Below are positions 29,467-38,469 of a stretch of 64,000 nucleotides of DNA, piece by piece. Within the stretch, counting starts at the first letter, position 1, and every line of letters begins with the position of its first letter. The position numbers and the translations under genes are program-made. Source of the stretch: Paenibacillus foliorum (GTDB lineage Bacteria > Bacillota > Bacilli > Paenibacillales > NBRC-103111). The notes under the pieces are model-generated. The model worked only from the letters and a program-made list of their open reading frames with translations, was not told the origin of the DNA and searched no databases. The stretch lies in NCBI RefSeq assembly GCF_013141765.1, contig NZ_WHOD01000067.1, positions 62,001-126,000 on the forward strand. Reading direction: 5' to 3'.

Positions 29467-32004
29467 ATGCGATATAATAAAATCATTCATCACTTTGTAC
29501 GATATGGGGTCGTATTAATTATTGTTTTCATGGTATTGACAGAGTCTATTTACGCAAAGAGTCCAAACGTGTATGTAGCAGCGGCTGCAGACGATCCGTT
29601 TGTCCCAAAGCAAACGTACTTGGATCAAATTCATGTGAATGAAGCTTGGGAAGTTGCGACAGCTAACACTAATATAACGATAGCTATAGTAGATACAGGG
29701 GTTGATTTAAACCATCCCGATCTTAAGCCGAACTTGGTGAGCGGGGTTAACTTAATTAATCCAAACCGCCCTCCTCAAGATGATAACGGTCACGGGACGA
29801 ATGTTGCAGGTGTCGTTGCTGCAGTCGGAAATAATGACAGAGGTGTTTCAGGAATCTTGTGGAAAGCCCAAATTATGCCTATTAAAGCGTTGGAAGCAGA
29901 TGGTTCCGGTGGAGAAGCTAAGCTGGGTGAAGGTATTAGGTATGCCGTTGACCACGGCGCCAAAATTGTTGTTTTGTCACTCGGATTAAACAAATATTCC
30001 AACTACATGAACGATGTGGTGCAGTACGCAGAAGAGCAAGATGTATTGCTGGTTGCAGCAACCGGGAATGAGGGGAACAGGGTTAAATATCCTGCAGCCT
30101 ACCCTACCGTGCTTGCCGTGGGAGGTATGACGACAGGAAATACCGCGGATTCGCGTTCCAATACAGGACCAGAGATTGACCTTGTTGCACCATGGGATGT
30201 ATTTACCACTGCAAGAGGAGGTTCCTATGAATATAAGGACGGTACCTCCATGGCTGCACCGCAGGTTGCGGCTGTCGCTGCTTTGGCTTGGGGTCGAAAT
30301 CCAGGCATGAAGGCTTATCAAATACGTCAACTGTTGAGGCAAACAGCTGATGATTTGGAAGAGACCGGCTGGGATAGCTCTACCGGCTACGGGATGCTGC
30401 GTGCAGACCGTGCTTTAAAGGAAATGCCTCTAGCTGATATGTATGAGCCCAATAACCGTAAGGATCAAGCTAAATCTATCTCTGTCAGCAAAATGATTGC
30501 TGCATCGTTCACGAATGGCTCGGATCAAGATTGGTACTACCTCGATGCTCCGTACAATGGTAAGCTCAACTTAACGTTCGACATTCCAGACGGGCAGCAA
30601 GTAGCTGTCCAGCATACCGATGCGAATGGGAGCTTTTCCAGTGTAACCGCAAAACCCGGGCAGCCTGTGTCTGTTCAGGTGAGCAAAGGCCGAAGCTATG
30701 TGCAACTGCAGCTAGTCAACAGGAATTTAAAGCAAGAAGTGCTCTACAAGCTGACCACGGCTTTTGAAATCTATAGGGATCAATTCGAGGATAATGACAG
30801 GCAGTATAGTGCTTCTGTATTACCGCCTCGGAGCCAGACCATTAAGGGCACCTTTCATCAAATAAGTGATCAGGATTGGTTTGAACTGCCGATAGAGCAA
30901 TCCGGAACTCTTAGCATTCGGTTGAGTACGGACACGGCCAGGATCGACCCTGTTCTATTTGTACAAAAGCAAGGGGAGAAATCGTATACCGTTGACGATG
31001 GAGAAGATGGTGTTACAGAATCTTTGTTATTGCCTGAAGTGTTTCCCGGAAGCTATTACATTCGCGTGTCGAATGTGAAAGAGTATCTGTTCCCGGTAAT
31101 GGGGGAATACACATTGACAATCGACTATGACGCTAAACAAATAGACCCGAATGAACCCAATAATCGCTCCTATCAAGCTACAACGGTTTCGCTCGAAACA
31201 TCGTATTATGGCCTCATAGATAAACCTGATGACCTGGACTGGTTTCAATTCCGAGTCCAGGAGGACAGTTTGGTTCAAATAAACCTGACCGACATACCGA
31301 GTGACATTGTGATGTACATGTACTTGTATGATGGTAGTATGAGGCCTATGGCGAACACAGATGGATCGAATGCGCTACAGCTACAACAACGGTTGCCAGC
31401 GGGCACTTATTACGTAAAGGTAAGTGCGAATGAAGCTTTTGATCGAAACTTGTATCAATTTAAAGTGAACGCCAAAACGCTGGTGGGTAACTTTACGGAT
31501 ATTAGGGGACACTGGGCGCAGGACAGCATTCTAGAAATGAGCAGGAATCAAGCCATAGATGGGTACGCTGACTATACGTTTCGTCCTAATCAGACGATTA
31601 CCCGGGCTGAAGCCACTACCATCTTGAGCCGGGCTTTTAATCTCTCTAAGCAAAAGACAATCGCTTATACCGATCTTTCACCAAGCCATTGGGCTTTCGT
31701 CCACATTGCCCGGGCCGCACAAAGCGCTATTATAGACGGATACCCAGATCGTTCTTTTGCACCTGATCAGCCGGTTAGCCGGATGGAAATGGTCTCCATG
31801 TTTGCGCGCAGCTTGAATAAAACAGGGAAACAACGAGGCGACGTGCCGTTTACGGATGTCGACAACGATTACTGGGGCGTTGGTATTTTGAAGCAGCTGA
31901 AGGCGGAAGGCTGGATTGGGGGCTATGCGGATGGTTCCTTTCGTCCCGATCAGCAAGCCTCTAGGGCTGAGTTTGTGACAATGCTTGCCAAAATGAAGCC
32001 ATAA
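29467..32004 (+). CDS. SLH-anchored subtilisin-like serine protease (S8 family)
   Basis: Predicted exported protease held on the wall by SLH domains. A signal or anchor segment spans about residues 12-31. The catalytic triad is D76 (IVDTGVDLNHPDL), H109 (DNGHGTNVAG) and S261 (DGTSMAAPQ), with oxyanion N201 (ATGNEG). Three PPC-like beta domains follow, opening MYEPNNRKDQAKS, FEDNDRQYSAS and PNEPNNRSYQAT. Three SLH repeats lie from about 675 to 845 (NFTDIRGHWAQDS, AYTDLSPSHWAF, PFTDVDNDYWGVG). The catalytic Asp comes only about 45 residues after the signal segment, leaving no room for the usual I9 propeptide. 845 residues. The start has AAAGGA upstream. Confidence 0.92.
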   Translation: MRYNKIIHHFVRYGVVLIIVFMVLTESIYAKSPNVYVAAAADDPFVPKQTYLDQIHVNEAWEVATANTNITIAIVDTGVDLNHPDLKPNLVSGVNLINPNRPPQDDNGHGTNVAGVVAAVGNNDRGVSGILWKAQIMPIKALEADGSGGEAKLGEGIRYAVDHGAKIVVLSLGLNKYSNYMNDVVQYAEEQDVLLVAATGNEGNRVKYPAAYPTVLAVGGMTTGNTADSRSNTGPEIDLVAPWDVFTTARGGSYEYKDGTSMAAPQVAAVAALAWGRNPGMKAYQIRQLLRQTADDLEETGWDSSTGYGMLRADRALKEMPLADMYEPNNRKDQAKSISVSKMIAASFTNGSDQDWYYLDAPYNGKLNLTFDIPDGQQVAVQHTDANGSFSSVTAKPGQPVSVQVSKGRSYVQLQLVNRNLKQEVLYKLTTAFEIYRDQFEDNDRQYSASVLPPRSQTIKGTFHQISDQDWFELPIEQSGTLSIRLSTDTARIDPVLFVQKQGEKSYTVDDGEDGVTESLLLPEVFPGSYYIRVSNVKEYLFPVMGEYTLTIDYDAKQIDPNEPNNRSYQATTVSLETSYYGLIDKPDDLDWFQFRVQEDSLVQINLTDIPSDIVMYMYLYDGSMRPMANTDGSNALQLQQRLPAGTYYVKVSANEAFDRNLYQFKVNAKTLVGNFTDIRGHWAQDSILEMSRNQAIDGYADYTFRPNQTITRAEATTILSRAFNLSKQKTIAYTDLSPSHWAFVHIARAAQSAIIDGYPDRSFAPDQPVSRMEMVSMFARSLNKTGKQRGDVPFTDVDNDYWGVGILKQLKAEGWIGGYADGSFRPDQQASRAEFVTMLAKMKP

Positions 32005-32033
32005 CTTGTAAATGCAGAAAGAAGGATGAATAG

Positions 32034-32285
32034 ATGGATTATGCAGAGCAAATGAGTACCTCCATGGGCATGAACGGATTGTTGAATATAGTCATCGTGT
32101 TAATATGCATCGGTTGTTCCTGGTGGGCTCTTCAAGAGCTCCATCTGGATAAAATCGTGAAGCGCCCAAGAAGCGTGCAAAGCAAGCTGCTTCAAATCTT
32201 GCTTTCCATTGCCTTGGGCTATCAGGTTGCCCGGTTTGTTATTGATTACTTTCATTGGTCAACTTGGCTTCCAGGGATGTTTTAA
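32034..32285 (+). CDS. DUF1146 family membrane protein (YwzB-like)
   Basis: 83 residues with two hydrophobic segments (about 15-36 and 57-78) and the family feature CSWWALQELHLDKI. Function unknown. In B. subtilis the equivalent ywzB sits in the same place, between the atp region and murAA. A GAAGGATG ribosome site precedes the ATG. Confidence 0.8.
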   Translation: MDYAEQMSTSMGMNGLLNIVIVLICIGCSWWALQELHLDKIVKRPRSVQSKLLQILLSIALGYQVARFVIDYFHWSTWLPGMF

Positions 32286-32397
32286 CGTAGTTTCCGAATA
32301 ACCAAGGTGAATATTGTCAACAATGGATAGTACGACCGTTGTAAATCCTTGTGTTAGCTCCGAATACTATCGTGACCGGTTTTTCACAAAATGAAAA

Positions 32398-32426
32398 TTT
32401 ACATGCTGAAGGTTCAATGCTAAACT
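32398..32426 (+). promoter_or_regulatory. Candidate sigma-A promoter of murA
   Basis: TTTACA (32398-32403), 17-base spacer, TAAACT (32421-32426), 37 bases before the murA start. Confidence 0.5.
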
Positions 32427-32463
32427 GTTACAGTGTGCAAAGAAAACAGCGCGGAGGGGGACC

Positions 32464-33795
32464 ATGATGAGCAAAATTATCGTCCGCGGCGGCCAAAGGT
32501 TGTCAGGCAGAGTTAAAATACATGGCGCAAAAAATGCGGTGCTTCCAATTATTGCTGCATCTATATTGGGTTCAGATGGAGAAAGCGTGATTTATGATGC
32601 ACCTCCATTGGATGACGTCATTGTAATTAATAAAGTTTTGGAGAGTTTAGGCATTGAAGTTGAATATAAGAATGAAACGATACGCGTTAACGCGCAGAAC
32701 ATCCGTACATGCGAGGCGTCCTACGAATTAGTCCGCAAAATGAGGGCTTCCTTTCTTGTTATGGGACCTTTATTGACCCGTATGGGTCAGGCTAGAATTT
32801 CGCTGCCGGGCGGATGCGCCATTGGAACTCGTCCTATCGATCAGCATCTCAAAGGCTTTGAAGCCATGGGTGCCGAAATCGAGTTGGGCCATGGTTACAT
32901 TGAGGCCAGGATCAACGGCAGGCTCAAAGGCGCCAAAATCTATTTAGATGTTGCTAGTGTTGGCGCAACGGAAAATATTATGATGGCAGCGTCATTAGCT
33001 GAAGGTACTACGACGATCGAAAATGCGGCAAAAGAGCCGGAAATTGTCGATTTAGCGAACTATTTGAATGCCATGGGCGCCAAAGTTCGCGGTGCAGGAA
33101 CCGGATTGATTCGTATCGAAGGTGTTGAAAAGCTGGGCGGAACTGTACATACGGTTATACCGGATCGGATCGAAGCAGGTACTTACATGATTGCTGCTGC
33201 AATTACTAATAGTGATGTATATATTGAAGGTGCCATTGGCGATCATTTGCGGCCGATTATTTCCAAAATGCAGGAAATGGGCGTGCAAATCGAAGAAGAC
33301 GAGAATGGATTGCGCGTATATACAGATAAACCGCTGCGTACAGTCGATGTGAAGACATTGCCTTATCCGGGATTTCCTACCGACATGCAGTCTCAGATGA
33401 TGGCTCTGCTGTTAACTGCGGATGGCACGGGTATTGTAACAGAGACCGTATTTGAAAATCGGTTTATGCATGTTGAGCAATTGGTCAACATGAATGCTCA
33501 GATCAAGGTTGACGGCCGAACGGCTGTTATAAGCGGAGGCAACAGACTGCGCGGGGCCAAAGTATGCGCCACCGATCTGCGTGCAGGAGCAGCGTTGATT
33601 TTAGCGGCACTTGCAGCTGAAGGTGAAACCGAGGTCACAGGTACCCATCATATCGACCGAGGTTATGTGGATATTACGAATAAGCTTAGGCTGCTAGGAG
33701 CGGATATACAGCGGTTGTCTATGGAGGTAGTTTCCGAGGAAAAAGAAGAGGAAGCAACTATTTCTATTTTTGCTGTAAGTCCAAGCATGGCTTAG
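32464..33795 (+). CDS. murA: UDP-N-acetylglucosamine 1-carboxyvinyltransferase
   Basis: First committed step of peptidoglycan synthesis: PEP plus UDP-GlcNAc gives enolpyruvyl-UDP-GlcNAc. The catalytic cysteine is C118 in [15 protein letters not shown], so a fosfomycin-sensitive type is expected. Other motifs are [14 protein letters not shown] and [14 protein letters not shown]. 443 residues, with a GGAGGGGG ribosome site. An in-frame ATG at 32467 is an alternative start. Corresponds to murAA, upstream of spoIID as in B. subtilis. Confidence 0.96.
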   Translation: MMSKIIVRGGQRLSGRVKIHGAKNAVLPIIAASILGSDGESVIYDAPPLDDVIVINKVLESLGIEVEYKNETIRVNAQNIRTCEASYELVRKMRASFLVMGPLLTRMGQARISLPGGCAIGTRPIDQHLKGFEAMGAEIELGHGYIEARINGRLKGAKIYLDVASVGATENIMMAASLAEGTTTIENAAKEPEIVDLANYLNAMGAKVRGAGTGLIRIEGVEKLGGTVHTVIPDRIEAGTYMIAAAITNSDVYIEGAIGDHLRPIISKMQEMGVQIEEDENGLRVYTDKPLRTVDVKTLPYPGFPTDMQSQMMALLLTADGTGIVTETVFENRFMHVEQLVNMNAQIKVDGRTAVISGGNRLRGAKVCATDLRAGAALILAALAAEGETEVTGTHHIDRGYVDITNKLRLLGADIQRLSMEVVSEEKEEEATISIFAVSPSMA

Positions 33796-33813
33796 AGCTT
33801 TGATCACTGAAAT

Positions 33814-33853
33814 TAAGAGGGGATTCTCTGCACGGCAGAGAGTCTCCTCTTTT
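33814..33853 (+). terminator. Intrinsic terminator after murA
   Basis: AGAGGGGATTCTCTGC pairs with GCAGAGAGTCTCCTCT around ACG, with two G-T pairs. The 3' arm runs into TTTT. Confidence 0.85.
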
Positions 33854-33864
33854 CTATGTCCGGG

Positions 33865-33893
33865 TTCTATTCTATCTTTTTGGCTCATATGAT
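33865..33893 (+). promoter_or_regulatory. Candidate sigma-E promoter of spoIID
   Basis: TTCTATT (33865-33871), 14-base spacer, CATATGAT (33886-33893), resembling the sigma-E -10 CATACAnT. It lies between the murA terminator and spoIID, a known sigma-E target in Bacillus. Confidence 0.5.
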
Positions 33894-33946
33894 GAGGTGA
33901 CCTGTCATTATGGAATCTAGCGCCGACAGAAAGACGGAGGAACCAA

Positions 33947-34981
33947 ATGGACAAAAAGAAAGTGATTCGATGGGCAGCAATATGCCTGTCCAGTTTTGTT
34001 GCCGTAGTAGTGATCGTTCCTTCCATTCTTGTAAAAAGTCATATACCTGACCCTTCAACAGCAGGTACACTACCCTCGCCGAGCTTGCAGCAAAACCAAC
34101 TAGCCGAGCAGCCCGTTTTTGAAATCCCGGTTTATATGTCCAAGCAGAAGAAGGTAGAGATGCTCCTGCTGGAGCAATATGTCCGAGGTGTACTCGCGGC
34201 GGAAATGCCGATAGAGTTTGAGTTAGAAGCGATGAAAGCCCAGGCAATAGCAGCAAGGACTTATATCATTCGTCGAATGATAGAGCAGGATTCCAGCAAT
34301 GTACCAGTCGTAGGCGCTTGGGTTACCGATACCGTAGCCCATCAGGCGTATGTGACAAATGAGGATCTGAAGAAGCGCTGGGGACCTGAGGCGTATAAGG
34401 TGAACTCGGACAAGCTGGACCGTGCAGTGAACGAAACGAAAGACTTGATACTGACCTACAAGGATAAGCCGATTCAAGCCAACTTTTTTTCAACGAGCAA
34501 TGGATATACGGAAAATTCCGAGGATTATTGGAACGATTACATCCCCTATTTGCGAAGTGTCCCGAGTCCTTGGGATATCAAGCTTTCTCCAAGGTATAAG
34601 GAGACTGTCACGGTTTCGTTTAAGGATCTGCAGCGTAAGCTGGGGACCACAGGGGTCATTCCTGTCTCCACGAACAGCAGCAACGGATTAAAGGTACTGG
34701 AGACGACCCAGGGCCACCGTATTAAGAAAATGGTTGTTGGAGGCAAAACGTTTACAGGTCGAGAGGTTCGCGAGCGTCTTGGCTTGAACTCCTCTCAGTT
34801 CCAATGGAACTGGAAGGGCTCAGACCTTCAAATTACCACCTTCGGCTATGGACATGGAGTTGGGATGAGTCAATGGGGAGCTAATGGTATGGCGAAGGAA
34901 GGGAGAATGGCAGAGGAGATTGTGAAGTACTATTATACCGGCATCGAAATAGATAGAGCATCAAACCTAGTAAAAAAATAA
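33947..34981 (+). CDS. spoIID: Stage II sporulation protein D
   Basis: Mother-cell lytic transglycosylase of the SpoIID-SpoIIM-SpoIIP engulfment machine. One N-terminal membrane helix (about 9-28). The SpoIID domain opens VEMLLLEQYVRGVLAAEMP, whose glutamate in AAEMP corresponds to the catalytic residue. It continues AMKAQAIAARTYIIRR and ends GYGHGVGMSQWGANGMA. 344 residues. GGAGGAACCAA precedes the ATG. Confidence 0.95.
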   Translation: MDKKKVIRWAAICLSSFVAVVVIVPSILVKSHIPDPSTAGTLPSPSLQQNQLAEQPVFEIPVYMSKQKKVEMLLLEQYVRGVLAAEMPIEFELEAMKAQAIAARTYIIRRMIEQDSSNVPVVGAWVTDTVAHQAYVTNEDLKKRWGPEAYKVNSDKLDRAVNETKDLILTYKDKPIQANFFSTSNGYTENSEDYWNDYIPYLRSVPSPWDIKLSPRYKETVTVSFKDLQRKLGTTGVIPVSTNSSNGLKVLETTQGHRIKKMVVGGKTFTGREVRERLGLNSSQFQWNWKGSDLQITTFGYGHGVGMSQWGANGMAKEGRMAEEIVKYYYTGIEIDRASNLVKK

Positions 34982-35010
34982 AAGTTTCTAAAAAAATAAG
35001 CTTGTTATGC

Positions 35011-35039
35011 GTATAAAACTCGTAACCGTGGCAACAATG
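35011..35039 (+). promoter_or_regulatory. Candidate sigma-F promoter of spoIIQ
   Basis: GTATA (35011-35015), 14-base spacer, GGCAACAATG (35030-35039). The -10 fits the remembered sigma-F pattern GGnnAnAnTR at every fixed position, just upstream of spoIIQ, a forespore gene. Confidence 0.55.
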
Positions 35040-35058
35040 GTTAGCGAGGTGATAATCT

Positions 35059-35790
35059 ATGAATGATCAAAAAAGAGATTTACAGAACAATGAAGAGACT
35101 CCTAAATCTAACGAGGGAGTGCAAAGTAGTCCAGCTTTTTCTTGGAAAAGGTTTTTGGCAAAGAAATGGGTTTTTCCAGCAACGTACATGGCAGCTGCGG
35201 CAATTATCTTAACGTTAATGTGGGTATACCAGGATGCCGGCAAGTCGGCTCTCAACGGTGAACTGGGCTTGGATGGCAAGTCTACCACAGTAACGAACAA
35301 TGTTATGAAGCCGGAAGCTATGGCCGTTAATACGGTTACAGAGACAATGCAACTGCCGTATAAGGAAAAAGGTGAGCTGGATGTGATTCTGCCGTTCTTT
35401 GATAGTAAAGCCTCCAATGAAGTACGCCAAGCCGCAATGGTTGAGTATGGTGATACCTTTACACCGCACATGGGAATGGATTTTGCAAAGCATGACAATT
35501 CTGTGTTTGATGTACAGGCTGCCATGAGTGGTAAAGTTACGACGGTGGAAAAAAATCCGGTGGTTGGTAATTTAATTGAAATTACTCACAGTAACGGATT
35601 GGTGACTGTTTATCAGAGCTTGGCGGAAATGAAGGTTGTCAAAGACGCTGATGTGAAGAAGGGCGATGTTATCGCCAAGGCAGGCCGCAACGAATTGGAA
35701 AAAGATCAAGGCGTGCACCTGCATTTTGAAGTGAGGCAAGGGGAGAACGGAACATCCGTTAACCCAGAGCAGTTCTTCGCCGAGCATTAA
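35059..35790 (+). CDS. spoIIQ: Stage II sporulation protein Q, M23 peptidase-like
   Basis: Forespore membrane protein that binds mother-cell SpoIIIAH and forms the channel linking the two cells. A cytoplasmic tail is followed by a membrane helix (about 37-58). The LytM/M23 domain covers about 125-240. The zinc-site positions appear complete: HMGMD near residues 137-141 and HLHFEV near 221-226. B. subtilis SpoIIQ is degenerate at the first site, so this copy may keep hydrolytic activity. 243 residues. GCGAGGTG ribosome site. Confidence 0.9.
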   Translation: MNDQKRDLQNNEETPKSNEGVQSSPAFSWKRFLAKKWVFPATYMAAAAIILTLMWVYQDAGKSALNGELGLDGKSTTVTNNVMKPEAMAVNTVTETMQLPYKEKGELDVILPFFDSKASNEVRQAAMVEYGDTFTPHMGMDFAKHDNSVFDVQAAMSGKVTTVEKNPVVGNLIEITHSNGLVTVYQSLAEMKVVKDADVKKGDVIAKAGRNELEKDQGVHLHFEVRQGENGTSVNPEQFFAEH

Positions 35791-35810
35791 GATTAAGCTG
35801 AATCATAAGC

Positions 35811-35839
35811 GGGAGCGTAAACGCGCTCCTTCTTTTTTT
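35811..35839 (+). terminator. Intrinsic terminator after spoIIQ
   Basis: GGAGCG pairs with CGCTCC around TAAACG, followed by TTCTTTTTTT. Confidence 0.8.
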
Positions 35840-35914
35840 GTATAAATCCGTACATTTATCGCTTGTCCCTGAAAATAATTGTGGCTTATAAAGCTTGTCA
35901 CGCTTGGAAACAAA

Positions 35915-35942
35915 GAATATAAGTAAACGCCCCTCATATAAT
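35915..35942 (+). promoter_or_regulatory. Candidate sigma-E promoter of spoIIID
   Basis: GAATATA (35915-35921), 13-base spacer, CATATAAT (35935-35942). Close to the sigma-E consensus, and about 35 bases ahead of the spoIIID start. spoIIID is sigma-E transcribed in B. subtilis. Confidence 0.6.
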
Positions 35943-35976
35943 GTACCAAACTAACTCGAGTAGGGAGGCGAGGGGA

Positions 35977-36264
35977 GTGCACGATTACATCAAAGAGCGA
36001 ACCATTAAAATCGGACGTTGCCTGGTGGAAACGAAGCATACGGTTCGCACAATCGCGAAAGAATTCGGTGTTTCCAAAAGTACGGTGCACAAGGACTTGA
36101 CCGAAAGATTGCCTGAGATAAATCCGGATTTGGCTAATCAAGTGAAGCACATTTTGGAGTATCACAAATCGATTCGCCACCTGCGGGGCGGGGAAGCCAC
36201 CAAGATTAAGTATCGGAAGACACGCAATCCTAAAGCACAAGAGAAGTTGGTGACGGCTAAGTAA
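35977..36264 (+). CDS. spoIIID: Sporulation transcriptional regulator SpoIIID
   Basis: Small mother-cell DNA-binding protein that adjusts the sigma-E regulon and helps switch on sigK. The helix-turn-helix TVRTIAKEFGVSKSTVHKDL is followed by a basic C-terminal tail (HLRGGEATKIKYRKTR). GTG 35977 (VHDYIKERTIKIG) matches the family start and has GGAGGCGAGGGG upstream. The in-frame ATG at 35941 lies within the promoter. 95 residues. Confidence 0.95.
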   Translation: MHDYIKERTIKIGRCLVETKHTVRTIAKEFGVSKSTVHKDLTERLPEINPDLANQVKHILEYHKSIRHLRGGEATKIKYRKTRNPKAQEKLVTAK

Positions 36265-36454
36265 GGCAGATGTTCTGATGTTATTCCCCCCTTGCCGATC
36301 CGATCCGACATGAGGAAGCGATATTTGTCGAAAAAAAAGGATGAAAAAAGAGGATTTTGCAAATTTATAGCGAATTTACTTTAAACACGATAATAACTGG
36401 AGTACCGCTTCTTTTTTTAGGAATGGACGGTTTTGTTTAGGGAGGAACTTTTCA

Positions 36455-37453
36455 ATGTTAAGCAAGGATATAGGCATCGATCTGGGGACAGCGAACGTCC
36501 TGATTCATGTGAAGGGGCGCGGAGTTGTTCTGGATGAGCCGTCTGTCGTCGCTATTGAAAGCGACACGAAGCGAGTGCTGGCTGTGGGCGAGGAAGCGTT
36601 CCGCATGGTGGGAAGAACGCCTGGGAATATCATAGCTACTCGCCCGCTGAGAGATGGCGTGATCGCAGATTTTGAAATTACAGAAATTATGCTTAAGCAT
36701 TTCATAAACAAGGTAGGAGGCAAGAGGTGGTACAGTCACCCGAGAATTTTGATCTGCGCTCCAACTAACATTACGTCCGTAGAGCAGAAGGCGATTCGTG
36801 AAGCGGCGGAACGGAGCGGGGCGCGCGAGGTTTTTCTGGAAGAGGAGCCTAAGGCTGCTGCTATTGGCGCAGGTATGGATATTTTCCAGCCTAGCGGTAA
36901 TATGGTTGTGGATATAGGTGGAGGGACGACGGATGTAGCCGTTTTGTCAATGGGCGATATCGTCACCTCCTCTTCTATTAAAGTCGCGGGGGACAAGTTC
37001 GACTCGGCCATTATGAAATTCATTAAGAGCAAATATAAATTATTGATAGGCGAACGGACCTCGGAAGATATTAAGGTCAGAATCGGAACTGTTTATCCGA
37101 ACGGACGCAGAGAGACAATGGATATTCGCGGCAGAGACATGGTGAGCGGATTGCCGTTGACGATAAGCATCAACTCGGAAGAGATTTACGAAGCGTTGTG
37201 GGATCCCGTTTCTTCGATCGTAGCTTCGGCCAAAACGGTACTGGAGCGTACACCTCCAGAATTATCTGCGGATATCATTGATCGCGGAGTTATTCTTACC
37301 GGTGGTGGAGCATTACTGCATGGCATTGATCAACTATTGGCGGACGAGCTTAAGGTGCCTGTTCTGATCGCAGAGGATCCGATGCATTGTGTAGTTAAAG
37401 GAACTGGAATTATGTTGGACAACCTGGATAAGGTATCGAAACGCAAGTTTTAA
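36455..37453 (+). CDS. mbl: Rod shape-determining protein Mbl (MreB family actin)
   Basis: Actin-like filament protein that guides lateral wall synthesis. Phosphate and adenosine motifs are DIGIDLGTANVLIHVKGRG at the N-terminus, MVVDIGGGTTDVAVLS near 150, and GVILTGGGALLHGIDQLL near 275. 332 residues. Assigned to Mbl rather than MreB mainly from its place after spoIIID and before flhO, as in B. subtilis. GGGAGGA ribosome site. Confidence 0.9.
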   Translation: MLSKDIGIDLGTANVLIHVKGRGVVLDEPSVVAIESDTKRVLAVGEEAFRMVGRTPGNIIATRPLRDGVIADFEITEIMLKHFINKVGGKRWYSHPRILICAPTNITSVEQKAIREAAERSGAREVFLEEEPKAAAIGAGMDIFQPSGNMVVDIGGGTTDVAVLSMGDIVTSSSIKVAGDKFDSAIMKFIKSKYKLLIGERTSEDIKVRIGTVYPNGRRETMDIRGRDMVSGLPLTISINSEEIYEALWDPVSSIVASAKTVLERTPPELSADIIDRGVILTGGGALLHGIDQLLADELKVPVLIAEDPMHCVVKGTGIMLDNLDKVSKRKF

Positions 37454-37504
37454 TTTAACTACAATACAATTAACCGCCGACCGTCGGGGAGGATTCTATA
37501 CTAT

Positions 37505-38404
37505 ATGTTAAGAGGCCTATACACAGCTGCATCAGGAATGATTTCACAACAGCGCAAGCATGATATTGTAACGAACAACATTGCTAACGTGAATACGCCG
37601 GGATTTAAGCAAGGGAATGCACTTAACCGTTCATTTCCGGAAATGCTTATTTCACGGGTTCGCAGTGGCCAAGGTGAGGCCGGATCCATTCCCGTCGGTC
37701 GTCTGAACACGGGTGTTATGGCAGAAGAGAATGTATCTGTCCAAGCACAAGGTGATATTCAAGAAACGTATAACCCATTTGACTTCGCACTCGTTTCTAA
37801 CATTCAAGTGCCGGGTGCGACATTTGATGCTTCAGGTAAGTATATCGATGTCAACGGCCAGCGGATTAGTCAGCCGCAAGCCTTTTTTACAGTTGAGAAT
37901 GCGAATGGCGAACAGCGTTACTCGCTGAATGGCAAGTTTTCAGTCGATTCAAACGGTGAGTTAACTACTGCTGACGGCTATCGGGTAATAGGTAGGGATG
38001 GACAGCCGATCTTGCTGTTGGATCCGACGACTCAGACGCCCATCAGTAATTTTCACATAACCAAGCAAGGACAGTTTACAAATTCAGACGGAATTTTTAT
38101 ACAGAATGGCAACAATCAACCGATGAGCTTACTCGTCAGCCGTATTGAAGACCCGAATCATCTAGTACGCGAAGGCAATGGGCTTTACCGCCTCAATGCA
38201 GGTGAAGAGGGCTTGGCTCGTGCGATTAACGGTACGGATCAAGTAGAAGTTAGACAAGGATTTGTGGAACGGTCGAATGTAGACTCGAGCCAATCGATGG
38301 TAGATATGATGTCTGCTGTGAGAGCTTATGAAGCGAACCAGAAGGTTGTACAATTTTATGACCGAAGCATGGACAAGGTCGCTAACGATGTAGGCCGCGT
38401 TTAA
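37505..38404 (+). CDS. flhO: Flagellar hook-basal body protein FlhO (rod protein family)
   Basis: Distal rod-type axial protein. The N-terminal helix LYTAASGMISQQRKHDIVTNNIANVNTPGFK is the classic rod/hook signature (ANVNTPG). The C-terminal SQSMVDMMSAVRAYEANQKVVQ completes the coiled coil. 299 residues. It pairs with flhP in an operon, and the same gene pair follows mbl in B. subtilis. Confidence 0.92.
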   Translation: MLRGLYTAASGMISQQRKHDIVTNNIANVNTPGFKQGNALNRSFPEMLISRVRSGQGEAGSIPVGRLNTGVMAEENVSVQAQGDIQETYNPFDFALVSNIQVPGATFDASGKYIDVNGQRISQPQAFFTVENANGEQRYSLNGKFSVDSNGELTTADGYRVIGRDGQPILLLDPTTQTPISNFHITKQGQFTNSDGIFIQNGNNQPMSLLVSRIEDPNHLVREGNGLYRLNAGEEGLARAINGTDQVEVRQGFVERSNVDSSQSMVDMMSAVRAYEANQKVVQFYDRSMDKVANDVGRV

Positions 38405-38469
38405 TAATAACGGTATAATCTTATGAGTTGGTTTTGCACGGTAAAACCCTAAGCTCTCAGGAGGCTATT

